Source: Pseudomonadota bacterium
GTDB lineage: Bacteria; Pseudomonadota; Gammaproteobacteria; Burkholderiales; SG8-39
Assembly: GCA_003242425.1 (NCBI GenBank)
Contig: QGUL01000099.1
Location: 1-6,729 of the forward strand
Reading direction: 5' to 3'
DNA: 6,729 nt
The translations under genes and the position numbers were made by a program. Each line of letters opens with the position of its first letter. Within the stretch, counting starts at the first letter, position 1. This document shows positions 1 through 6,018 of the stretch, one piece after another. Below the pieces are notes generated by a model. That model saw only the letters and a program-made list of their open reading frames with translations. It did no database searches and had not been told where the DNA came from.

Positions 1-1
1 A

Positions 2-172
2 AAAGGCGGGGTCGGCGGCCCGAGTGGGGGGGCGCGGGTTATGGGCCGCCCGGGGGGGCCCCACCCGCAACCGGAAACGGCCCTTGCCGTCGCCCTTGCC
101 CTGTTGCAGCAGCTCGCCAACGTGAATACCGACTCCGCCGCCGAACGGACGGCGGAACCCCCGGGGCGCTGA
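2..172 (+). CDS. 3' end of an upstream gene, possibly XrtA-associated ATPase
   Basis: The frame starting at base 2 is open from the window edge to a TGA at 170-172, two bases before the next ATG. Its third codon positions are strongly G/C, as in the downstream genes, while the frame of the epimerase is much less biased here; this is why I read it as coding. The visible 56 residues are a Gly/Pro-rich stretch, then a helix-like Ala/Leu segment (LAVALALLQQLANV) and a polar tail ending EPPGR. In XrtA loci the gene just before this epimerase is commonly an ExeA-like secretion ATPase (TIGR03015 type) whose C-terminus lies beyond the ATPase domain and is variable. The identity rests on position only, because no Walker or other diagnostic motif falls inside the window. 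The first 60 bases contain two runs of seven G and may carry errors. Confidence 0.4.
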   Translation, partial: KGGVGGPSGGARVMGRPGGPHPQPETALAVALALLQQLANVNTDSAAERTAEPPGR

Positions 173-174
173 CT

Positions 175-1338
175 ATGGGAGATCTCGGACGCCACCACGG
201 TCCGATCGTTTGCGTGGTCGGGGCCCGGCCGAACTACATGAAGATGGCGCCCATCCTGCGCGCCTTCGCCGCCGAGCCGCGCCTGCCGCGCGCGATGCTG
301 GTCCATACCGGACAGCATTACGACCTCATCCTGAACGAACGCCTGTTCGAGGATCTGAGCCTGCCGCGACCCGATCTGAACCTCGGCGTCGGTTCCGGCA
401 CGCATGCCGTACAGACGGCGGAAGTGATGCGCGGCTTCGATCCGGTGATCGACGAACTGCGGCCCTGCTGCGTGGTAGTGGTGGGCGACGTGAACTCGAC
501 GCTCGCCTGCGCGTTGGTGGCGGCGAAGAAGGGCGTGCCGGTGGTACATGTGGAAGCCGGCCTGCGCAGTCACGACCGCAGCATGCCGGAGGAGATCAAC
601 CGGCTGCTCACCGACCAGCTGGCCGCGGTGCTCTACACCACCGAGCGCAGCGCGCACCACAACCTGATGCGCGAAGGCATCGATCCGGCACGCGTGCATT
701 TCGTCGGCAACGTCATGATCGATTCGCTGCTGGCGCATCGCGCGCGCGCCGTGCCGCCCAGTGAAACGCTCCAGCGCGCGGGCGCGCCGCTTTCGATCCT
801 CGATCATCCCGCGGGCTACGGGGTGGTGACGCTGCACCGGCCGTCGAACGTCGACCGGCCGGAGGTGTTGAGCGACGTGCTCGCCACGCTGCGCGAAGTG
901 AGCGCGGAGCTGCCGCTCGTGTGCGCGCTGCATCCGCGCACCCGCGCCAACATCGAGCGTTTCGAGCTCTCGCATCTGATCGACGGGCCGAACATGGTGG
1001 TGCTGCCGCCGCAAGGCTATCTGGAGATGCTCGGCCTGCAGGCTTCGGCGACGCTGGTGCTGACCGACTCCGGCGGCATCCAGGAGGAAACGACCGCCCT
1101 CGCGGTGCCTTGTCTGACCCTGCGCGAAAACACCGAGCGGCCGGTCACGGTGGAGCAGGGCACCAACACCCTGGTGGGGCGCGACCGGCGACTGATCCTG
1201 AACTGCGTGCGCGACGTCCTGCGCAACGGCGGCAAGCGCGGACGCATGCCGGAGCTGTGGGACGGTCGCGCCGCCGAACGCATCGCCTCGCATCTCGCGC
1301 AATGGCTGCAACGGCAGCCGGCGCTCGCAGGAGCATGA
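175..1338 (+). CDS. wecB: Non-hydrolysing UDP-N-acetylglucosamine 2-epimerase
   Basis: A 387-residue cytosolic enzyme that interconverts UDP-GlcNAc and UDP-ManNAc, the usual entry to ManNAc or ManNAcA units of surface polysaccharide. The fold is GT-B-like, in two Rossmann halves. Family landmarks are visible in order: VVGARPNYMKMAPIL (14-28), TGQHYD (45-50), GDVNS with Asp105, HVEAGLRS with Glu127 followed by MPEEINR (137-143), VTLHRPSNVD with His221, DSGGIQEE (298-305) and ENTERPVTVEQGTN (318-331). These match the Asp, Glu, Glu and His residues implicated in WecB-type catalysis. Length is normal for the family. ATG 175 is the only ATG, GTG or TTG in this frame upstream of the conserved start, and a weak G-rich sequence (163-166) precedes it. 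The frame stays open back to base 1, but that part does not look coding. Location beside XrtA genes points to EPS rather than enterobacterial common antigen, so the wecB name reflects the reaction only. Confidence 0.93.
   Translation: MGDLGRHHGPIVCVVGARPNYMKMAPILRAFAAEPRLPRAMLVHTGQHYDLILNERLFEDLSLPRPDLNLGVGSGTHAVQTAEVMRGFDPVIDELRPCCVVVVGDVNSTLACALVAAKKGVPVVHVEAGLRSHDRSMPEEINRLLTDQLAAVLYTTERSAHHNLMREGIDPARVHFVGNVMIDSLLAHRARAVPPSETLQRAGAPLSILDHPAGYGVVTLHRPSNVDRPEVLSDVLATLREVSAELPLVCALHPRTRANIERFELSHLIDGPNMVVLPPQGYLEMLGLQASATLVLTDSGGIQEETTALAVPCLTLRENTERPVTVEQGTNTLVGRDRRLILNCVRDVLRNGGKRGRMPELWDGRAAERIASHLAQWLQRQPALAGA
1329..1333 (+). promoter_or_regulatory. Ribosome binding site of the deacetylase gene
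   Basis: AGGAG lies 8 nt before ATG 1342 and only 1 nt before the out-of-frame ATG 1335 that overlaps the epimerase stop. The spacing therefore favours 1342 as the true start. Confidence 0.6.
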
Positions 1339-1341
1339 GCC

Positions 1342-2193
1342 ATGCCCGCGCGTGCGGAGGATTTCGTCAATGCACTCACCATTGACGTGGAAGACTACTT
1401 CCAGGTCTCGGCGTTCGCGCCTTATATCCCGCGCAGCGAATGGGGCAGCCTGCCCGGCCGGGTCGAGCGCAACGTCGAGCGCATCCTCGAGCTGCTGTGC
1501 GAGACCGGCGCGCGCGCGACCTTCTTCACCCTCGGCTGGATCGCGGAGCGCTATCCGCGCCTGGTGCGCGCGATCGTCGAGGAAGGCCACGAGATCGCCA
1601 GCCACGGCTACGGCCATCACCGCGTCACCGAGCAGACGCCCGAAGCTTTCCTGGCCGACATCCGGCTCGCCAAGATTGTGATCGAAGATGCGGCCGGCGT
1701 GGAGGTGAAGGGCTACCGCGCGCCGAGCTTCTCCATCTGCGAGCGCAACCTCTGGGCGTTCGACTGCATCGCCGAAGCGGGCTACCGCTACAGCTCCAGC
1801 GTCTATCCCATCCGCCACGACCATTACGGCATGCCGGACGCGCCGCGCTTCCCTTACGAAGCGCGCGTGGGGCTGCTGGAAGTGCCCATCACCACGGTGC
1901 GGCTCTTCAGCGCCAATCTGCCCGGCGGAGGCGGCGGCTACTTCCGCCTGATGCCCTACGAGCTGTCGCGCTGGATGATCCGGCGCGTCAACCGCGAGGA
2001 CCGCCGTTCGGCGGTCTTCTACTTCCATCCCTGGGAGCTCGACCCCGAACAGCCGCGGGTGAGGGGCCTCGGCGTGAAGACGCGCTTCCGTCATTACCTC
2101 AACCTGCGGCGCATGGAGACGCGGCTGCGCTGGCTGCTGCGCGACTTCAACTGGGACCGGGTCGACAACGTGTTCCTGGGAGGCGAAGCATGA
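1342..2193 (+). CDS. XrtA/PEP-CTERM system polysaccharide deacetylase (NodB fold, DUF3473)
   Basis: A 283-residue carbohydrate esterase family 4 type protein, expected to remove N-acetyl groups from the cluster's polysaccharide or its lipid-linked precursor. The NodB domain fills about residues 10-180. It shows LTIDVEDYF with Asp15 and Asp18 (catalytic base and metal-ligand region), ATFFTLGW (59-66), and the zinc-binding SHGYGHH, giving His88 and His92. It also has GYRAPSFS (124-131), which carries the conserved Arg and Pro. A C-terminal DUF3473-like part contains FYFHPWELDPEQPR (226-239) and RHYLNL (250-255). The IDVEDYF opening and HPWELDPEQPR are the signature of the XrtA/PEP-CTERM subfamily (TIGR03006 type). 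No signal peptide or membrane segment is visible, so it probably acts in the cytoplasm or on the inner membrane face. It starts 3 nt after the epimerase stop and in the same frame, and its own stop overlaps the next start. Confidence 0.93.
   Translation: MPARAEDFVNALTIDVEDYFQVSAFAPYIPRSEWGSLPGRVERNVERILELLCETGARATFFTLGWIAERYPRLVRAIVEEGHEIASHGYGHHRVTEQTPEAFLADIRLAKIVIEDAAGVEVKGYRAPSFSICERNLWAFDCIAEAGYRYSSSVYPIRHDHYGMPDAPRFPYEARVGLLEVPITTVRLFSANLPGGGGGYFRLMPYELSRWMIRRVNREDRRSAVFYFHPWELDPEQPRVRGLGVKTRFRHYLNLRRMETRLRWLLRDFNWDRVDNVFLGGEA
2178..2183 (+). promoter_or_regulatory. Ribosome binding site of the FemAB-like gene
   Basis: GGGAGG sits inside the last codons of the deacetylase gene, 6 nt before ATG 2190. 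With the ATGA overlap it fixes the start of the FemAB-like gene, whose frame is otherwise open far upstream. Confidence 0.65.
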
Positions 2194-3254
2194 AGCCGAC
2201 TGATGCGCGCGTGGCACAACGGGGCAGGATCGATGTGCGCCGCTATACCGACGCCGACCGCGAACGCTGGGAGAGCTTCGTCGAACGCTGTCCCGATGCG
2301 ACCTTCTTCCATCGCATCGGCTGGAAGACGGTGCTGGAGGACGTGTTCCGCCACCGCACCCATTATCTGCTCGCCGAACGCGAGGGCAGCGTGGTGGGCG
2401 TGCTGCCGCTCGCCGAAGTGAAGACGGCGCTGTTCGGCCACGCGCTGTGCTCCCTGCCTTTCGCCGTCTACGGCGGCGTGGCGGCCACCGATGCCGAAGC
2501 GGTCGCGGCCCTGCATCGTGAAGCCGAGTCGATCGCGCAGGCGCTTGGCGTGCAACATCTGGAACTGCGCAATCGCGATTCGCGCGAGCCGGACTGGCCC
2601 AGGCAGGAGCTCTACGTCACCTTCCGCAAGGAGATCCTGCCCGAGGTGGAGGCGAACCTGCTCGCCATCCCGCGCAAGCAGCGCGCGATGGTGCGCAAGG
2701 GCATCAGGAACGGCCTGGTGAGCGAAATCGATTCCACGGTCGACCGGTTCTTCCGGCTTTACGCCGACAACGTCCGCCGGCACGGCACGCCGGCGTTGCC
2801 GCGACACTATTTCGAAACCCTGCAACGCGTGTTCGGCGCGGACTGCGAAGTGCTGATCGTCCGCGATGCCGGAGGCGAGCCGGTGTCGGGCGTGCTCACG
2901 TTCTACTTCCGCGACGAAGTGCTGCCCTACTACGCGGGCGATCTCGTGCGCGCGCGGGAGCTCGCGGCGAACGATTTCAAGTACTGGGAGCTGATGCGCC
3001 GTGCCTGCGAGCGCGGCTACAAAGTGTTCGACTACGGCCGCAGCAAACGCGGCAGCGGGGCCTTCGATTTCAAGAAGAACTGGGGCTTCGCGCCGACGCC
3101 GCTGCATTACGAGTACCGGCTCTACAAGCGCGAGACGGTGCCGCAGAACAATCCCGACAACCCCAGGTACCGGGCCTTCATCGCGCTGTGGCGCCGGCTG
3201 CCGCTGCCCGTCGCCAACACCCTGGGGCCGTATCTGGTGCGGGGGCTGGGATGA
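2190..3254 (+). CDS. FemAB family XrtA/PEP-CTERM system-associated protein (GNAT-fold acyl/aminoacyltransferase)
   Basis: A 354-residue soluble protein of the FemAB/GNAT superfamily, subfamily TIGR03019 type, found in XrtA EPS loci. FemA/B relatives add amino acids from aminoacyl-tRNA to amino groups of peptidoglycan precursors; the substrate of this subfamily is not established to my knowledge. Two GNAT-like halves are apparent. The N-terminal half has ATFFHRIGWKTVLEDVF (37-53), LLAEREGSVVGVLPL (60-74) and LPFAVYGGV (89-97). The C-terminal half has the basic IPRKQRAMVRKGIRNG (160-175), VSGVLTFYF (232-240), YYAGD (247-251), VFDYGRSKRGSG (279-290) followed by the FDFKKNWGF block (292-300), and NPDNPRY (321-327). 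ATG 2190 forms an ATGA overlap with the deacetylase stop, and the sequence reads family-like from about residue 14. The same frame is open upstream to 1440, but that part is a shadow of the deacetylase gene. Neighbouring deacetylase and amidotransferase genes suggest glycan decoration (inference). Confidence 0.9.
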   Translation: MKPTDARVAQRGRIDVRRYTDADRERWESFVERCPDATFFHRIGWKTVLEDVFRHRTHYLLAEREGSVVGVLPLAEVKTALFGHALCSLPFAVYGGVAATDAEAVAALHREAESIAQALGVQHLELRNRDSREPDWPRQELYVTFRKEILPEVEANLLAIPRKQRAMVRKGIRNGLVSEIDSTVDRFFRLYADNVRRHGTPALPRHYFETLQRVFGADCEVLIVRDAGGEPVSGVLTFYFRDEVLPYYAGDLVRARELAANDFKYWELMRRACERGYKVFDYGRSKRGSGAFDFKKNWGFAPTPLHYEYRLYKRETVPQNNPDNPRYRAFIALWRRLPLPVANTLGPYLVRGLG

Positions 3255-3256
3255 AC

Positions 3257-3262
3257 GGGAGG
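3257..3262 (+). promoter_or_regulatory. Ribosome binding site of xrtA
   Basis: GGGAGG lies 4 nt before ATG 3267. It supports 3267 over ATG 3251, which overlaps the FemAB stop but runs into a TGA at 3275-3277 after eight codons. Confidence 0.6.
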
Positions 3263-3266
3263 CGGC

Positions 3267-4814
3267 ATGCACGCTGAACGGCAGATCGAGGCGCAGCTTT
3301 CGCTCGCCGTGCGGCCGCGCCGCGCGGCGATGCTGTTCGCCGTCGCCGCGTGCGTGGCGGCGGTGTTCGGCTGGCACTGGCCGACCTTCGCGTCGATGGC
3401 GAACACCTGGTGGCGCACCGAGACCTTCGCGCACGGTTTGCTGGTGCTGCCGATCTTCGCTTGGCTCGTCTGGCGCGACCGCGCGCGCCTCGACGCCGTG
3501 CCTTTCAAGCCCTATGCCCCGGCGCTGCTTCCGCTCGCGCTGGCCGGCTTCGTCTGGATGCTCGGCGAGTTGAGCGCCACGCTGAGCGTGTCGCAGTTCG
3601 CGATGGTGGCGATGGTGCCTTGCGCCGTGTGCGCGGTGCTGGGTCTGCGCGCGGCGCGTGCGCTCGCCTTCCCGCTCGTGTTCCTCTTCTTCGCGGTGCC
3701 CTTCGGCGGTTTCATGCTGCCCTGGCTGATGGAGTGGACCGCCGATTTCACCGTGAGCGCGGTGCGGCTGAGCGGGGTGCCGGTCTATCGCGAAGGCATG
3801 ATGTTCGTCATTCCGAGCGGCGCATGGTCGGTGGTGGAGGCCTGCAGCGGGCTGCGCTACCTCATCGCCTCGGTCATGGTCGGCACGCTCTACGCCTATC
3901 TCACCTACCGCTCCCTCAAGCGCAGGCTGCTGTTCGTGGGCGTGTCGATGGTGGTGCCCCTGGTCGCCAACTGGCTGCGCGCCTATCTGATCGTGATGCT
4001 CGGTCATCTGAGCGACAACCGCCTCGCCGCCGGCGTCGATCACCTCATCTACGGCTGGATCTTCTTCGGCGTGGTGATGGCGATCATGTTCTGGATCGGC
4101 ACCCGCTGGCGCGAAGACCTGGCAGAGACGCCGGCGCGACCGGCACCCGCGGTCGCGGCGATCCCGGCGAAATTGCTGCCGCGTACGACCTGGGCCGTCG
4201 CGGCGGCCGCGCTGCTGGCGGCGGGCATGTGGCGGCCGCTCGCCTACGCGCTCGATATGCCGGACGCGAACGCGGTCACGCTGCAGCCGCTGGCGGGCGT
4301 GGCGGGTTGGCAAACGGCCGATGCCGATGCGCTGCCCCTGTGGCGGCCCGCGCTCGACCGGCCGGCCGCATCCGTGGAACAGGCGTTCGCCAAGGACGGA
4401 GCCGTCGTGGGGCTGCGCATCGCCTACTACCGCAATCAGTCGCAGCAATCCGAAGCGGTCGGCGGCAACGAGGCGAACGCCGAAGAAGGCTGGCGTCTGC
4501 TGCGTACCGGCAGCGTCACGCTGCCTTTCGACCGGGTCTCGGCGCTGCGCAACGAATACCTGCATCCGCGCGAACGGGTGGTGGCGTGGCGCTGGTACTG
4601 GATCGACGGTCACATGACGGCGAACGCCTATATGGCCAAGGCGCGGCTGGCGTGGTCCAAGCTCGCCCGCCGCGGCGACGATTCCGCGGCGATCGTCGTC
4701 TACACCCATGCCGCCGAGGACGCCGAAGCGGATCGCAGGCTGGCCGACTTCGTCGGCGCGATCGCCCCGCAGTTGCGCAGCCAACTGGAACGAACCCGCA
4801 GGTCCGCCCGATGA
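3267..4814 (+). CDS. xrtA: Exosortase A fused to a C-terminal EpsI domain
   Basis: A 515-residue inner-membrane cysteine transpeptidase-like enzyme that recognises PEP-CTERM tails of exported proteins. The exosortase part (about 18-282) has roughly eight hydrophobic segments (near 19-36, 53-69, 84-102, 105-125, 131-150, 192-213, 219-246 and 261-279). The catalytic signature is complete: Cys193 in VVEACSGLRYLIAS, Arg238 in VANWLRAYLIVMLGH, and His259 in GVDHLIYGW. The short N-terminal WWRTETFAHGLLVLPI (48-63) and VPVYREGMMFVIP (171-183) are also typical. A proline-rich linker (about 288-305) and a ninth membrane segment (308-327) lead into an EpsI/DUF3485 domain predicted to be periplasmic (about 335-510). 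That domain has YYRNQSQQSE (387-396) and WRWYWIDGHMTANAYMAKAR (441-460). Length agrees with fused XrtA-EpsI proteins rather than the roughly 300-residue stand-alone exosortase. The gene starts 12 nt after the FemAB stop and its own stop overlaps the next start. No PEP-CTERM substrate is seen in the window. Confidence 0.95.
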   Translation: MHAERQIEAQLSLAVRPRRAAMLFAVAACVAAVFGWHWPTFASMANTWWRTETFAHGLLVLPIFAWLVWRDRARLDAVPFKPYAPALLPLALAGFVWMLGELSATLSVSQFAMVAMVPCAVCAVLGLRAARALAFPLVFLFFAVPFGGFMLPWLMEWTADFTVSAVRLSGVPVYREGMMFVIPSGAWSVVEACSGLRYLIASVMVGTLYAYLTYRSLKRRLLFVGVSMVVPLVANWLRAYLIVMLGHLSDNRLAAGVDHLIYGWIFFGVVMAIMFWIGTRWREDLAETPARPAPAVAAIPAKLLPRTTWAVAAAALLAAGMWRPLAYALDMPDANAVTLQPLAGVAGWQTADADALPLWRPALDRPAASVEQAFAKDGAVVGLRIAYYRNQSQQSEAVGGNEANAEEGWRLLRTGSVTLPFDRVSALRNEYLHPRERVVAWRWYWIDGHMTANAYMAKARLAWSKLARRGDDSAAIVVYTHAAEDAEADRRLADFVGAIAPQLRSQLERTRRSAR

Positions 4815-6007
4815 CGTGCGCACCCCATCGCTTCCCGGACAGCCGCCCGCTCATCGTGCACGTGCTGCACCGTTTCGCCGTGGGCGGACTGGAGAACGGC
4901 GTCGCCAATCTCATCAACCGCATGCCGAGGGCGAAATTCCGCCATGCCGTGGTGGCGATGACGGAGATCACCGACTTCCGTTCGCGCATCGAACGCGATG
5001 ACGTGCAGTACATCGCGCTCGGCAAGCCGGCGGGCCACGCCTTGCGCCTCTATCCGGCGCTGGTGCGGCTGTTCCGCAGCCTGCAGCCGGCGATCGTGCA
5101 CACGCGCAATCTCTCGGCGCTGGAAGCCGCGTTGCCGGCGGCGCTGGCGGGCGTGCCGGTGCGCGTCCACAGCGAACATGGGCGCGACCTGGCCGACCTG
5201 GACGGGTCCAACCTCAGATACCGGTGGCTGCGGCGCGCCTTCAGTCCTTTCGTCCACCGTTACGTCGCGCTGTCCTGCGAGCTCGAACGCTACCTGGTCG
5301 ATGCGGTGGGTATCGCGCCCTACCGCGTTGCCCAGATTTACAACGGCGTCGACACGCTGCGTTTCCGTCCGGCGGACGCGGGCCGCGAAGCGGTCGCGGA
5401 TTCGCCGTTCAACGATCCGAAGTACTGGGTCGTGGGCACCGTCGGCCGCATGCATGCGGTGAAGAATCCGCTCGCCCTGGTGGAGGCCTTCCTCCGGGCG
5501 CTCGACACGGTGCCGGAAGCGAGAGCGCGCATGCGTCTGGTGATGGTCGGCGACGGACCCTTGCGCGCACAGGCCGAGGCGCGCCTGGAGGCGGCCGGTG
5601 CGCGGCAGTACGCCTGGCTGCCCGGCGAGCGCGCCGACATTCCCGAACTGATGCGCGGCATGGACTGTTTCGTGCTGCCTTCGCTCGCCGAAGGCGTCTC
5701 AAACACACTTCTCGAAGCGATGGCGAGCGGCTTGCCGGTCATCGCCACGCGCGTGGGCGGCAATCCGGAACTCGTGGTCGATCAGGTGACGGGCACGCTG
5801 GTTCCATGCGGCGATGTCGATGCGCTGGTCGCAGCCATCAACGGCTACTACGCGCTGCCCGATGTCGCGCGCGAGCACGGCCGCGCCGCTCGCGCGAGGG
5901 TGGAACGGAAGTTCAGCCTCGACTACATGGCCCATCGCTACGAGACGCTTTACACCAGCCTGCTCGGCGGGCGGCTGCATTCGCGCCCCGGCTTGAAGAC
6001 GACCTGA
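4811..6007 (+). CDS. XrtA/PEP-CTERM system glycosyltransferase, GT4-type (TIGR03088-like)
   Basis: A 398-residue cytosolic or membrane-associated glycosyltransferase of the GT-B fold, expected to transfer a sugar from a nucleotide donor (retaining, family 4 type) during EPS repeat-unit assembly. The N-terminal acceptor half has VHVLHRFAVGGLENGVANLI (16-35), the glycine-rich opening of the family, and VHTRNLSALEAAL and SEHGRDLADLDG. The C-terminal donor half has IYNGVD (176-181), GTVGRMHAVKNP (209-220), VMVGDGP (244-250) and PSLAEGVSNTLLEAMASGLP (290-309). The last block contains the E-x7-E pair Glu294/Glu302 that binds the nucleotide sugar. The motif set resembles the PEP-CTERM/EpsH1-associated sugar transferase subfamily; donor and acceptor cannot be read from sequence. 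ATG 4811 overlaps the xrtA stop (ATGA), with AGG at 4800-4802. The frame is also open upstream to 3350, but that stretch is a shadow of xrtA. The conserved domain begins at about residue 14, so the short polar N-terminus is unremarkable. Confidence 0.92.
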   Translation: MTCAPHRFPDSRPLIVHVLHRFAVGGLENGVANLINRMPRAKFRHAVVAMTEITDFRSRIERDDVQYIALGKPAGHALRLYPALVRLFRSLQPAIVHTRNLSALEAALPAALAGVPVRVHSEHGRDLADLDGSNLRYRWLRRAFSPFVHRYVALSCELERYLVDAVGIAPYRVAQIYNGVDTLRFRPADAGREAVADSPFNDPKYWVVGTVGRMHAVKNPLALVEAFLRALDTVPEARARMRLVMVGDGPLRAQAEARLEAAGARQYAWLPGERADIPELMRGMDCFVLPSLAEGVSNTLLEAMASGLPVIATRVGGNPELVVDQVTGTLVPCGDVDALVAAINGYYALPDVAREHGRAARARVERKFSLDYMAHRYETLYTSLLGGRLHSRPGLKTT

Positions 6008-6018
6008 ACGGAACGATC

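Noticed and set aside
1440..2189. Upstream extension of the FemAB frame by 250 codons
   Set aside because: It overlaps the deacetylase in another frame, reads as Arg/Ala/Pro-rich low complexity, and the ATGA start with GGGAGG at 2178-2183 explains the true start.
3350..4810. Upstream extension of the glycosyltransferase frame by 487 codons
   Set aside because: It is an alternate-frame shadow of xrtA. The glycosyltransferase domain begins just after ATG 4811.
2094..4823. A 909-codon open frame on the minus strand across the FemAB-like, xrtA and adjacent gene ends
   Set aside because: Its translation is rich in Arg, His, Gln, Ala and Gly with no recognisable domain, and it lies exactly antisense to genes with intact motifs. 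Long antisense frames are expected when third codon positions are nearly all G/C.
4700..5455. A 251-codon minus-strand open frame under the glycosyltransferase gene
   Set aside because: It has no domain signal and is antisense to a gene with a full GT4 motif set; it is a GC-driven shadow.
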